From Kingella negevensis (GTDB lineage: Bacteria > Pseudomonadota > Gammaproteobacteria > Burkholderiales > Neisseriaceae), in contig NZ_CP123448.1 of NCBI RefSeq assembly GCF_030177895.1, positions 682,001-746,000 on the forward strand: a stretch of DNA of 64,000 nucleotides, given 5' to 3'. The notes under the pieces were generated by a model that worked only from the letters and a program-made list of their open reading frames with translations, was not told the DNA's origin and did no database searches. Positions 32,662-40,957 of this stretch are shown here, in pieces. Position numbers and translations under genes: made by a program. Position 1 is the stretch's first letter, and every line of letters starts with the position of its first letter.

Positions 32662-33458
32662 TGAGAAGCACAGGTGAAGTATTGGGCGACATAAGTTTAT
32701 TCAAACCCATTTCGCAAGTGCAGAAAACTTGCAACATTCACGGTATTGAATATCTTGAAATCGTTTATCCACGCTACAAAACCATTTGTCCTGAATGTCG
32801 CAAGGACAAAGAGCGTGAGCGCGAAATGGCAGAAAAAGCCGCTGCTGAAACGACGCAAAAACAAGCGCATATGGCGAGAATTGATGAGCGCATGGGTTAT
32901 TCACGCATTCCGCCGCGTTATCAGCACAAAACAGTCAAAGCCTACCAAGTGGATGCGTCAAATACGCAGCAAATCCGCAATGTAGAAGCAGTAAAAGACT
33001 ATGCCCACGAATTCACACGAGGCACGCATTCTGGGCGAAATTTAGCGATGTTGGGCAATGCGGGTACAGGTAAAACCCATTTAGCTTGTGCGATTGGTAA
33101 CCACGTTATCCGAAACTGCGGCGGACAAGCACGATTTAGCAGCGTAGCCGAAATCAATCGCTTGGTGCGCGAGGCGAAGAGTTACAGCGGCACGGTTAGC
33201 GAAAGCGAAGTGATTGAAGCATTTGCTGCGTATGACCTGCTGATTATTGACGAAGTGGGGGTACAGAGTGGCACAGAAGCCGAAAGCCGTGCCTTGTTTG
33301 ATGTGTTTAACGAGCGTTATCAAAACCTGAAACCTACGATTTTGATTTCCAACTTGGACGCTGCAGATTTTGTAGCAGCTGTTGGCAACCGCATTGCGGA
33401 CCGCATCAAAGAAGATGGCGGAGAATTTCTATTTTTTAACTGGGAAAGTGCGCGATGA
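32661..33458 (+). CDS. DnaC-like helicase loader (AAA+ ATPase)
   Basis: 265 residues from ATG 32661. A zinc-finger-like N-terminus (CNIHGIEY...CPECRK) is followed by Walker A GNAGTGKTH (~132), Walker B LLIIDEVG, sensor region TILISNLD and the Arg finger near GNRIADRI. It loads the host DnaB helicase at the phage origin together with the O-like protein. Confidence 0.93.
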   Translation: MRSTGEVLGDISLFKPISQVQKTCNIHGIEYLEIVYPRYKTICPECRKDKEREREMAEKAAAETTQKQAHMARIDERMGYSRIPPRYQHKTVKAYQVDASNTQQIRNVEAVKDYAHEFTRGTHSGRNLAMLGNAGTGKTHLACAIGNHVIRNCGGQARFSSVAEINRLVREAKSYSGTVSESEVIEAFAAYDLLIIDEVGVQSGTEAESRALFDVFNERYQNLKPTILISNLDAADFVAAVGNRIADRIKEDGGEFLFFNWESAR

Positions 33459-33478
33459 AGCAGCCTGAAAGGTACACC

Positions 33479-33655
33479 ATGACCACCGACCACAACATCG
33501 TCCTACTGGACACTTGGATAGAGAAAGCAAAAGCCGCCCGTCTAGATGCTAGCGAACGTGCCGATTTGAAAGCATTTGAAGCTGCAGAAAAAGACATCAG
33601 CAACTACGAAGCGATGAAAAGCAATTATCTAGTCCAATTACAAAACGCGGAGTGA
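33479..33655 (+). CDS. Small phage protein
   Basis: 58 residues from ATG 33479; the ribosome site (GAAAGG) is the tail of a DUS. Helical, acidic-basic mix (WIEKAKAARLDASERADLKA). It lies between dnaC-like and rusA-like genes, where small recombination or Nin-region genes occur. Function unknown. Confidence 0.6.
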   Translation: MTTDHNIVLLDTWIEKAKAARLDASERADLKAFEAAEKDISNYEAMKSNYLVQLQNAE

Positions 33656-33659
33656 AAAA

Positions 33660-34028
33660 ATGATACTTCTTCCTTACCCTATTTCCACTAACCGCTATTG
33701 GCGTACTTTTCGCGGCATGACCGTTGTCAGCAAAGAAGCCAAAGCCTACAAGGAGCAAGTGGCACAAATCGCACAGCTTTCAGGCTGCATCAAGCACAAC
33801 GGCGACGTTAGCATAGACATCACGCTTTACCCTAAACGCAATAAAGACGGCAGCCCTAATGCGAAAGTGATGGATTTAGACAATTGCCTGAAAGTGGTTT
33901 TGGACGCGTTGCAAGGCGTAGCGTATGACAACGACAAACAGATTAAGCGCATCAACGCGCGATATGGACAAGAGCCAAAAGATGGCGGCGCGGTGTTCGT
34001 GGTGATAGAAGCGTTTCAGGCAGTCTGA
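33660..34028 (+). CDS. RusA family Holliday junction resolvase
   Basis: 122 residues. RusA pattern: MILLPYPISTNRYWRTF, KAYKEQVA, DVSIDITLYPKRNKDG, and catalytic Asp residues in DLDNCLKVVLDALQG followed by YDNDKQIKRI. It resolves Holliday junctions in phage recombination and replication. Confidence 0.92.
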   Translation: MILLPYPISTNRYWRTFRGMTVVSKEAKAYKEQVAQIAQLSGCIKHNGDVSIDITLYPKRNKDGSPNAKVMDLDNCLKVVLDALQGVAYDNDKQIKRINARYGQEPKDGGAVFVVIEAFQAV

Positions 34029-34104
34029 AAAATCTTGCCTAAACCGCCTAAAAAACACGATTAAGGCGCAAGACAGTAATCAAACAATGTGATAGGAGCA
34101 AAAA

Positions 34105-34326
34105 ATGTCCATTATCGCCAGTATAGAGCGCCGAGCTGACGGCTTATTTCAGCCAGCTACCGTTCTATTAAACTTATACAAATCTATTCAAATATACTCA
34201 AACATATACATTTAAAGATTTGATGTTAATTTCCTGCTTCCTAGCGGCTGGTTTCACTTATCAAGAAGATGACAAGCCAGAGCCTTCCGCTCCACAAGCT
34301 GACACGGTGGAACTCACCGCGTATTG
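34105..34326 (+). pseudogene. Small phage gene split by a 58 bp insertion
   Basis: ATG 34105 (AGGAG upstream) encodes MSIIASIERRADGLFQPATV and LL, then the frame fails. Removing 58 bp (~34168-34225, bounded by TTA) joins it to LISCFLAAGFTYQEDD and on to VELTAY ending at 34326: a coherent 54-residue protein with a short hydrophobic stretch. The insert contains TATACAAATCTA, also found inverted upstream of the IS607 tnpA gene. Family unknown. Confidence 0.6.
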
Positions 34327-34330
34327 ATTT

Positions 34331-35428
34331 TTACAACTGTTTAAACGCGTAATCACGCAAATTTTTTGCAGCATTAACATCGCGGTCATGCTGCGTTTGG
34401 CATCGAGGACATTGCCAACTTCTTACCGATAAAGGCATTTTTTCCATTTTGTAACCGCAACATGAACACAATTTACTGCTCGCAAACCAACGGTCTGCCA
34501 CAACCAAAGTGCCGCCAAATTGCGCTACTTTGTATTGCAACTGCCGTTTAAATTCAAAAAAGCCCATATCCGCCACGCTTCGCGCCAAATGACGATTTTT
34601 CATCATGCCTTTCACATTCAAATCTTCAATGGCAATAACTTGATGATTTTTCGCTAATTGAGTCGTCAATTTATGTAGGCAATCTTGGCGAATATTTTTG
34701 ATTTTAGCGTGAAGTCTAGCCAATTTGTGTTTGGCTTTTTCGCGGTTTTTGCTGCCTTTGATTTTTCGGCTCAAGCTACGGCTTAAGCGTTTTAATCGGT
34801 TTAACAGGGCTTTATGTGATTTTTCGCCTGTGATGATTTCGCCATTGGATAAAGTTGCCAACGTAGAAACGCCCAAATCCACACCGATTGCGCTTTGGTT
34901 TTCAGCTTGTTTCGGTTGAATTTCAGTTTCTATGGTAATGCTCACAAACCATTTATCGGCAATGCGTGAAATTGTCGCAGACATGATTTTGCCCGAGAAA
35001 CGTACGTTTTCAGTCATGCGAACCCAGCCCAAATTAGGAATTTTGATTTTATTATCAATGATTTTAAATTGGTCGTTGGAAAGATAAAAACTGTCGTGAT
35101 GACCTTTTTTGCGAAATTGTGGATATTTTGCCCGACCAGCCCAAAAGTTTTTGAATGCTTTGCCTAAATCCTTAATGGCTTGTTGTGGTGCACATTTGGT
35201 TACTTCTAGCATAAACGGAAATTTCTCGCGCTTAATCGCGTTTAGCTGACGGCGCAACGACATTTCAGTTGGTTTGGGATTATCGGGATTTTCTTTATGT
35301 GCTTGATATTGTTGCTGCCAGTTATCCAATGCCCAGTTATACGCTAAACGCGCCACACCGCAGGCTTTAGCGAAATAAGTACGCTGCCTGTTGTTGGGTT
35401 TTAGGGCAATTTTGTGGGCAATCAGCAT
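34331..35428 (-). CDS. tnpB: TnpB RNA-guided nuclease of IS607 element
   Basis: 365 residues, apparently intact. RuvC-like residues: Asp in GVDLGVSTLATLSNG (~190), Glu in VIAIEDLNVKGMM (~280), Asp in HDRDVNAAKNL (~350). Zinc ribbon CSCCGYK...CPRCQ near 322-343. TnpB, the ancestor of Cas12, cuts the emptied donor site guided by an omega RNA from the element's right end. That RNA would overlap the 3' end of this gene and 34170-34330. The basic N-terminus matches the OrfB helix-turn-helix domain. Confidence 0.92.
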   Translation of the reverse strand: MLIAHKIALKPNNRQRTYFAKACGVARLAYNWALDNWQQQYQAHKENPDNPKPTEMSLRRQLNAIKREKFPFMLEVTKCAPQQAIKDLGKAFKNFWAGRAKYPQFRKKGHHDSFYLSNDQFKIIDNKIKIPNLGWVRMTENVRFSGKIMSATISRIADKWFVSITIETEIQPKQAENQSAIGVDLGVSTLATLSNGEIITGEKSHKALLNRLKRLSRSLSRKIKGSKNREKAKHKLARLHAKIKNIRQDCLHKLTTQLAKNHQVIAIEDLNVKGMMKNRHLARSVADMGFFEFKRQLQYKVAQFGGTLVVADRWFASSKLCSCCGYKMEKMPLSVRSWQCPRCQTQHDRDVNAAKNLRDYAFKQL

Positions 35429-35431
35429 GGT

Positions 35432-36064
35432 TTAATGGTTTTCTTGTTCGGTTTGTTCAACGGCTTTTTTGACATTCTCTAACAATTTTTGATTTTTGCG
35501 AGAACGTGAGCCGTACAATCTAACAGAAAATACGGTAATAATTTCAAGCACATCTTTGGCTAAATCTTCTTCAAAAGAAGTGTCCTCGCCCTGATTGATG
35601 ATGACGATTTCAACTTGCTTGATTTCGCAAATGGAAAAAACCAATTCTGCACCAAAACGCAGTAATCGGTCTTTGTGGGTCAAAACCAAACGTCCGATGT
35701 TTCCGTCAATAATTTGGTTTAAAAGACGTTTTAATCCTTTTTTGTGGTAGTTCATGCCTGAACCTAAATCGGCAATAATTTCATATTGCCAACCTTTGCT
35801 AGCACAATAAAGCTCTAAAACTTGTTTTTGTCGTTCTAAATCATCTTTTTGGTCATGACTGGAAACGCGAGCGTAGGCAATCGTTTTGCGATTATCAGGC
35901 AATGCTGCCTGAAAGTCGGGGTGCAGTTGGGAAAGCAAGTATCGGCGATGTCCGCCTGATGTGTAGGTTGGTTGAATTTTACCTGATTGTTCCCAACGGC
36001 GTAGGGTAATAATGGATACGCCAAGCATTTCTGCTGCTTGGCTAATGGTTAATAATCTACTCAT
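35432..36064 (-). CDS. tnpA: IS607 family transposase (MerR-serine recombinase)
   Basis: 210 residues: MerR-type DNA-binding domain 1-~50 (LLTISQAAEMLGVSIITLRR, YTSGGHRRYLLS) and a serine recombinase domain with nucleophile in IAYARVSSHDQKDDLERQ (~68), LGSGMNYHKKGLKRLL and LTHKDRLLRFG. It moves the element to sites with little sequence specificity. It lies three bases upstream of tnpB. Confidence 0.93.
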   Translation of the reverse strand: MSRLLTISQAAEMLGVSIITLRRWEQSGKIQPTYTSGGHRRYLLSQLHPDFQAALPDNRKTIAYARVSSHDQKDDLERQKQVLELYCASKGWQYEIIADLGSGMNYHKKGLKRLLNQIIDGNIGRLVLTHKDRLLRFGAELVFSICEIKQVEIVIINQGEDTSFEEDLAKDVLEIITVFSVRLYGSRSRKNQKLLENVKKAVEQTEQENH

Positions 36065-36113
36065 TTTGAGTATTTTAGATTAGATTTGTATAGATTTCAA
36101 GATTGCTGTTTAA

Positions 36114-36341
36114 AACCCTGAAACGACTGTTTTAGCGCATTACCGTTTAGCGGATTATTGTGGCATGGGCATTAAGCCGCCCGACTTTATGGGCGCGTAT
36201 GCGTGTAGCGCGTGCCACGATGCCGTAGATGGGCGTGTGAAAACCGATTTAAGCGAAGATGAATTGAGATTAGCACACGCAGAAGGCGTATTCAGAACGC
36301 AGGTTATTTTAAACAAAATAGGATTGCTAAACGCAGCCTGA
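36114..36341 (+). pseudogene. DUF1364 (YbcO-like nuclease) gene truncated by IS607
   Basis: The frame starts inside the conserved region as NPETTVLAHYRLADYCGMG and continues IKPPDFMGAYACSACHDAVD to a normal end (...NKIGLLNAA). The N-terminal ~25 codons are missing, replaced by the insertion element, and not found on its other side. DUF1364/YbcO proteins are HNH-like nucleases of the phage Nin/recombination region. Confidence 0.8.
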
Positions 36342-36359
36342 AAACACAGAAAGAGAAAA

Positions 36360-36863
36360 ATGTATCGCAATATTGACGAGTGCTTACGCCAAACGTACAA
36401 GATTTTGGGTGTGGAAATGTCGCCGCGTGGCAATACGGGTGCGGTAATGCAATGGCTGGAAACAAAGGGCGTGGGCGGTAGTGGTGGCGAGCTGTCGCAA
36501 TCGGAACATCACGCTAACGCGGTGATGATTGCAAACCAAGTTTCAGGCTGCCTGAATAGTCCGTTGCTGACGGCGGTTGTAGAGTGTCAATACGGCAAGA
36601 CGGATAACGTGTTGATGATTGCAGGTGCGTTGGTGGCAAACAAGATTTGCGATGATGTGAGCTTCGCGGTGGATATGTTACGGCATATCTACAGCATGGG
36701 CGAAAAGCCGCGTCGTGTGTGGATAATAGACAAGTACGATTTGCACGATATGACTTTTGCACGCAAACGCGCAAAATTTGAAAATCATTTAGCAAACTGG
36801 GAACAAAAAGCGCGGTTTCAGTTGCAACGTGAATTTGTTGAAAAAGGCATTCTATCTGCTTGA
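36360..36863 (+). CDS. Phage protein before terminase, unknown
   Basis: 167 residues, mixed helix; MYRNIDECLRQTYKILGVEM, then a Gly-rich spot (GVGGSGGELSQSEHHANAVM) and a basic C-terminal part. Position at the end of the early region just before the packaging genes is where lambda Q-type antiterminators or RusA-linked genes lie, but no diagnostic motif is visible. Confidence 0.65.
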   Translation: MYRNIDECLRQTYKILGVEMSPRGNTGAVMQWLETKGVGGSGGELSQSEHHANAVMIANQVSGCLNSPLLTAVVECQYGKTDNVLMIAGALVANKICDDVSFAVDMLRHIYSMGEKPRRVWIIDKYDLHDMTFARKRAKFENHLANWEQKARFQLQREFVEKGILSA

Positions 36864-36986
36864 AAAAGTGTGAGTTTTTTACTATAATTTCACTATAATT
36901 AGGCGATGGTTGTATGAAAATGATTCATCGCGCAAAATGCAGCTTGAAAATGTGGATTTCATCGTGTTTTCAGGCTGCATTTGTTT

Positions 36987-37175
36987 TCAGGCTGCGTTCA
37001 GTTTGTCGTGCAATGCTTTAAGCGCGTCTCTAATCACTTGGATTTGAGAATTGCCTGTTTGCTCGCATAGCTGCTCAAATAGTTGCGTGGTTTCAGGGTC
37101 GAAGTTGAATTTCTTTTGAATAATGCCGTGCTTTTCGTTGCTGCGGCGTTGGATTTCGGTTCTTGACAGTGCCAT
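36987..37175 (-). CDS. Small probable ribbon-helix-helix regulator
   Basis: 62 residues, MALSRTEIQRRSNEKHGIIQ then KKFNFDPETTQLFEQLCEQTG and QIQVIRDALKALHDKL: a strand and two helices as in CopG-like proteins. It lies downstream of the 20-residue hydrophobic peptide gene and a GTAACGA-loop hairpin, all leftward. It may regulate that promoter. Confidence 0.55.
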   Translation of the reverse strand: MALSRTEIQRRSNEKHGIIQKKFNFDPETTQLFEQLCEQTGNSQIQVIRDALKALHDKLNAA

Positions 37176-37208
37176 GGTTCTATCCTAAGATTGAGTTTAA
37201 GGGGAAAC

Positions 37209-37239
37209 CTTGGCAGGGTGTCGTTACCACCCCACCAAG
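37209..37239 (-). ncRNA. Hairpin with GGTAACGAC loop in leader
   Basis: Minus strand: CTTGG...CCAAG outer stem and GGGTG-GTAACGA-CACCC inner stem, between the peptide gene and the ribbon-helix-helix gene. The loop resembles the GGTAACGACC hairpins of the C4-like loci at 18.16 and 62.76 kb, but the stem differs. Confidence 0.4.
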
Positions 37240-37246
37240 TCTCTTG

Positions 37247-37309
37247 TTACATCAAGCTATCGCTTTTCAGTATCAAGAGCAAGAGAATGAAAAGTGCAAG
37301 TCTTAACAT
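37247..37309 (-). CDS. 20-residue hydrophobic peptide, type I toxin-like
   Basis: MLRLALFILLLLILKSDSLM behind an AAGGAGACAGGAA ribosome site: a membrane-spanning segment of 13 residues. Its transcript would have its own promoter (TTGCTA 37418-37423, CATAAT 37395-37400, 17 bp spacer) and a 13 bp 5' hairpin (37359-37393). Size, composition and leader resemble Ibs- or Ldr-type toxins. No antisense promoter was identified with confidence. Confidence 0.45.
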   Translation of the reverse strand: MLRLALFILLLLILKSDSLM

Positions 37310-37358
37310 TTCCTGTCTCCTTAAATTTGCCCTTTAGCATGATTGCAGGTTGGGCGTT

Positions 37359-37423
37359 AAACCTATCAACAACCGTGAATTGTTGATAGGTTTAATTATG
37401 TAGTACCATACTATATTTAGCAA
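37359..37423 (-). promoter_or_regulatory. Promoter, palindrome and 5' hairpin of peptide gene
   Basis: -35 TTGCTA and -10 CATAAT enclose the 13 bp palindrome TAGTACCATACTA (37401-37413) in the spacer, a likely operator. The RNA begins with AAACCTATCAACA paired to TGTTGATAGGTTT. Confidence 0.6.
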
Positions 37424-37449
37424 GTACTTTTTATTATATTTTTGAATAT

Positions 37450-37484
37450 AACCGCTTGAATTTAAAACATTCAGGCGGTTTTTT
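37450..37484 (+). terminator. Terminator before late genes
   Basis: AACCGCTTGAAT pairs (one mismatch) with ATTCAGGCGGTT and runs into T6. It separates the leftward peptide promoter region from the packaging genes. Confidence 0.65.
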
Positions 37485-37498
37485 ATTGGACTTCCCCC

Positions 37499-37672
37499 AT
37501 GAAACGTATGGCACTCAACCTAAAAATACATCAACACATTATCTTGCCAAGTGGACGTGTGGCGCGTGTAAAAGAAATCGCGCGTGATGTGATTGTGTTT
37601 GTGTATTGCGATACGAGCAAGCGGCTGGAATTGAGCCGCTTTTTTTGCGTTGAATGGTTTAGAAACGAATAA
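37499..37672 (+). CDS. Small phage protein before terminase
   Basis: 57 residues, MKRMALNLKIHQHIILPSGR, mostly strands with VARVKEIARDVIVFVYCD and a C-terminal FCVEWFRNE. It lies 11 bases before the terminase small subunit. No family recognised. Confidence 0.55.
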   Translation: MKRMALNLKIHQHIILPSGRVARVKEIARDVIVFVYCDTSKRLELSRFFCVEWFRNE

Positions 37673-37683
37673 GGACAAACAAC

Positions 37684-38118
37684 ATGAGCGAGAAAACAAA
37701 ACGCCCAGTTGGGCGACCGAGTATTTACACCGATGAATTAGCCAAAGAGATTTGCAAGCGCATCGCAGACGGCGAGAGTTTAAGGGCGATTTGTCGTGAT
37801 GAGCATATGCCGCACCGCGATACAGTGCGAACATGGTTAAACGAAAGTAGTAAATTTTCCGCCCAATACGCGCGTGCGAGAGAATTACAAGCCGATTACT
37901 TTGTCGATGAAATCATTGAGATTGCAGACAACGCCAATGCCGAAAGCAGCGTAGAGGTGCAAAAAGCAAAATTGCGAATTGACACACGCAAATGGGCAGC
38001 TGAAAAGCTCAGCTCAAAAGCCTATGGTGCAAAAGTGGAAGTAAAGCGCAATACCGCAGATTTAAGCGATGAAGAGTTAGCAGCGGAGTTGGCACGATAT
38101 GGAATTAAACAACCGTGA
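37684..38118 (+). CDS. terS: Terminase small subunit
   Basis: 144 residues with an N-terminal DNA-binding helix-turn-helix (YTDELAKEICKRIADGESLR, AICRDEHMPHRDTVRTWLNE) and a helical oligomerisation region (ADNANAESSVEVQKAKLRID, TRKWAAEKLSSKAYG). It recognises phage DNA for packaging. It overlaps terL by 20 bp. Confidence 0.93.
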   Translation: MSEKTKRPVGRPSIYTDELAKEICKRIADGESLRAICRDEHMPHRDTVRTWLNESSKFSAQYARARELQADYFVDEIIEIADNANAESSVEVQKAKLRIDTRKWAAEKLSSKAYGAKVEVKRNTADLSDEELAAELARYGIKQP

Positions 38119-39532
38119 AAAACTCGCCCTGCTAAAAGAATACAAACTGCGTCAAGCAAGAGCAGATTTTTTAACCTTTCGCAAAATAGTCAATCCCAAC
38201 AACAAATGGGGCTGGTGGCAAGAGGAAATCGCACTAGTATTGCAACAATTTTACAATGACTTGATGGCTGGCAAACGCCCGAAATTGGTTATTCAAGCAC
38301 CTCCGCAACATGGCAAATCAGTTCAAATTGTGGACTTTATCGCATGGGTTGCAGGCAAAAACCCCGATTTGCGTACCATTTACACATCATTTTCGGAGCG
38401 TTTGGGCGTTCGAGCCAATTTAAAGCTACAACGGCTGTATGACAGCAATCTATACCGCGAAATTTTCCCACAAACCTTAATCAATCAATCCAATTCAGCA
38501 ACCATTTCAGGGCAATCGCTACGAAACCGCGAGATTTTGGAATACGTTGGACGCGACGGCTATTTTCGCAACACTACCGTTGGTGGCTCAATTACAGGCG
38601 AGAGCCTAGATTTAGGTGTGATTGACGACCCAATCAAAGGACGAAAAGAAGCCAACAGCCTAACCGTAAGGGACGGCGTTTGGGATTGGTTCACGGATGA
38701 TTTTTTAACCCGTTTTTCAGAAAACGCAGGGTTACTAGCCATTTTGACTCGTTGGCATATCGATGACCCAATAGGGCGATTGATTGAGCGTGTAGATGGC
38801 GTACAAGTGAAAAGCTATCCAGCCATAGCAGAACAAGACGAACCACACCGAAAACGCGGCGAAGCCCTGTTTCCAGAGCATAAAAGCCTAGCATTTCTGT
38901 TAGAGCGAAAGCAAGCCATGCCGCTAGCCAACTGGGCGGCACTGTATCAACAACGCCCCACACTGCAAGAAGGTGGTTTATTTAAACCCGACCGCCTGCA
39001 CATTATCCACGCATTGCCAGCCGACAAAATCTGCTGGATACGTGCATGGGACTTGGCAAGCACAGCAGACGATGGCGACTACACCGCAGGCGCATTACTG
39101 GGCGCATTGTCAGATGGGCGATTCGTGATTAAACACATCGCGCGAGGTCAATACGATACCGATGTGCGCGATGACGTGTTACGCAACACCGCAGCCAAAG
39201 ACGGACGGCAAGTCAAAATCAGCATACCGCAAGACCCAGGCGCAGCAGGCAAAGCACAGATTTTGTATTTAACCAAACAACTGGCAGGGTTTAGCGTGCA
39301 ATCCAGTTTAGAAACAGGGGACAAAGTTACGCGAGCCGAACCGTTTGCATCACAAGTTAACGTGGGTAATGTGTTGCTGCTGGACGATGGCACATGGGAT
39401 AGCCACGCGCTAGTTGCCGAAATGCGCCACTTTCCCAATGGTACGCACGACGACCAAATTGACGCATTAAGTCGCGCATTCAACGAATTGATGAGTAAAC
39501 GCAACCGCCAACACGCCCATTTTTCAATGTGA
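38099..39532 (+). CDS. terL: Terminase large subunit
   Basis: 477 residues: ATPase with Walker-type QAPPQHGKSVQ (~67), acidic Walker B region around GVIDDPIKGRKEA, and a C-terminal nuclease domain (AWDLASTADDGDYTAGALLG, HDDQIDALSRAF). Motor for DNA translocation into proheads through the portal. Confidence 0.95.
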   Translation: MELNNREKLALLKEYKLRQARADFLTFRKIVNPNNKWGWWQEEIALVLQQFYNDLMAGKRPKLVIQAPPQHGKSVQIVDFIAWVAGKNPDLRTIYTSFSERLGVRANLKLQRLYDSNLYREIFPQTLINQSNSATISGQSLRNREILEYVGRDGYFRNTTVGGSITGESLDLGVIDDPIKGRKEANSLTVRDGVWDWFTDDFLTRFSENAGLLAILTRWHIDDPIGRLIERVDGVQVKSYPAIAEQDEPHRKRGEALFPEHKSLAFLLERKQAMPLANWAALYQQRPTLQEGGLFKPDRLHIIHALPADKICWIRAWDLASTADDGDYTAGALLGALSDGRFVIKHIARGQYDTDVRDDVLRNTAAKDGRQVKISIPQDPGAAGKAQILYLTKQLAGFSVQSSLETGDKVTRAEPFASQVNVGNVLLLDDGTWDSHALVAEMRHFPNGTHDDQIDALSRAFNELMSKRNRQHAHFSM

Positions 39533-39571
39533 TTGCAGGCTGCTTTAAAAAAGCACCCAAAAGGAAAGAAA

Positions 39572-40957
39572 ATGCCTTTAACCAAAACCCACGCGGTTAC
39601 ACAAATGCACAACCGCAACAAAATGATTGCTGCTCTAATTGGTGGCGAATCAGCCATGCGAGCAGCAGGGCAAACCTATTTGCCACAAAACGCGCGTGAA
39701 AGCGATGGCGACTACAAACGCCGTTTGCAAACATCGGTGCTATTTCCCGCCTTGTCCGAAACCCTATCGCAAATGGTAGGACGTGTGTTTTTCAAACCCA
39801 TTCAAACCGAGCAAGTAGCAAGCAGCCTGCAACCTTTGTTGAGCAATGTGGACTTGCAAAATAACAATTTGGATATTTTTGCGATTAACTGGTTTTATGA
39901 TGCCTTGGCATTTGGGGCGAGCTATGTGTTGGTGGATTTTCCCACAACCAGCGGCACATTAGCCGACAACCGCAACACGCGGCCTTATTTGCTGCATATT
40001 CGCAATGCGGACGTGCTAGGCTTTAAGCATGAAACGCGCAACGGTAAGCCGATTTGCACCCAGTTTCGCTATCAACAAAAACTAACCGTTGATGACGGCG
40101 AATTTGGCGAAAAGCAAATCACACAAATTACCGTGTGGGATTTAGGGCGCATCAGACGTTATCGCTACAACGACAGCCAAGTTCTAACGCTACACGATGA
40201 TTTTGAAATACGCACAGCAACTGGCAAGCCATTGGACTTTGTGCCTGTGGTCGATTTAGTGTTTGAGCCAACCAGCTTTTTTGTGGGCAATCCACCGTTG
40301 CAGAAATTAGCGTTTTTGAATGTAAAGCATTGGCAAATGCAATCGGACTATCACAATATTGTGCGCTTCACTTCCATTCCACTGCTTGCCTATTCGGGCG
40401 ATGAGCGTTTTGGCGAAGCAGGCGATGCAACAGTAGCGGTAAATAATTTATTCGATTTAGGCAAACAAGGCAGCCTGCAATATATAGAACATTCAGGCGC
40501 AGCGATTAGCAGCACAGTGGTTGCGTTAGAGCAGTTAAAAGAAGACATGGCAATCGCAGGGGCAAAACTGCTCACCCGCACCAAATTAGCCTTAACCGAC
40601 AGCCAAGCACGAGACGAGCAAGGCAAAGAAATTTCTAAATTACGCATGTTTGCCAATCGCACAACCGATGCCATAGGTCGCGTATTAGACTTTATGGCAA
40701 CGTGGTTGAACTTGCCCAATCACGACGGCGGTGTGGTGCAAATTTCAGGCAATATTGATGCAGATTTTGACCCCAGCGCAAGCTTTGCTGATGTGTTAAA
40801 AATGCAGGCTGCTGGGGTTGTGAGTCATCAAACCGTATTTGAAGAAGCGCAAGCGCGAAGCATTGTATCGCCACAACGCAATTGGCAAGATGAACAAAAC
40901 CGCCTTGAATTGCAAGGTGGTTTGGATTTAGATTTCAGGCAACCGAAAAATGAATGA
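39572..40957 (+). CDS. Portal protein (DUF4055-like)
   Basis: 461 residues from ATG 39572 (AAGGAAAG upstream). Long helical protein with TYLPQNARESDGDYKRRLQT near the start, AFGASYVLVDFP, and SDYHNIVRFTSIPLLAYSGD: features I associate with DUF4055 portal proteins. Location directly after terL supports this. It forms the dodecameric vertex ring. Confidence 0.85.
   Translation: MPLTKTHAVTQMHNRNKMIAALIGGESAMRAAGQTYLPQNARESDGDYKRRLQTSVLFPALSETLSQMVGRVFFKPIQTEQVASSLQPLLSNVDLQNNNLDIFAINWFYDALAFGASYVLVDFPTTSGTLADNRNTRPYLLHIRNADVLGFKHETRNGKPICTQFRYQQKLTVDDGEFGEKQITQITVWDLGRIRRYRYNDSQVLTLHDDFEIRTATGKPLDFVPVVDLVFEPTSFFVGNPPLQKLAFLNVKHWQMQSDYHNIVRFTSIPLLAYSGDERFGEAGDATVAVNNLFDLGKQGSLQYIEHSGAAISSTVVALEQLKEDMAIAGAKLLTRTKLALTDSQARDEQGKEISKLRMFANRTTDAIGRVLDFMATWLNLPNHDGGVVQISGNIDADFDPSASFADVLKMQAAGVVSHQTVFEEAQARSIVSPQRNWQDEQNRLELQGGLDLDFRQPKNE

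Larger units (their letters stand above)
34331..36110 (-). mobile_element. IS607-family insertion sequence
   Basis: Two adjacent leftward genes, a MerR-serine recombinase (tnpA) and tnpB, interrupt the phage DUF1364 gene. IS607 elements have no terminal inverted repeats, so ends are not fixed by eye. The right end is near 36105-36113 (start of DUF1364 homology); the left end is between ~34168 and 34330. Confidence 0.85.

Noticed and set aside
36360..36863. Q-type antiterminator
   Set aside because: Position fits, but no zinc or Q-family motif can be seen, so it is left as unknown.
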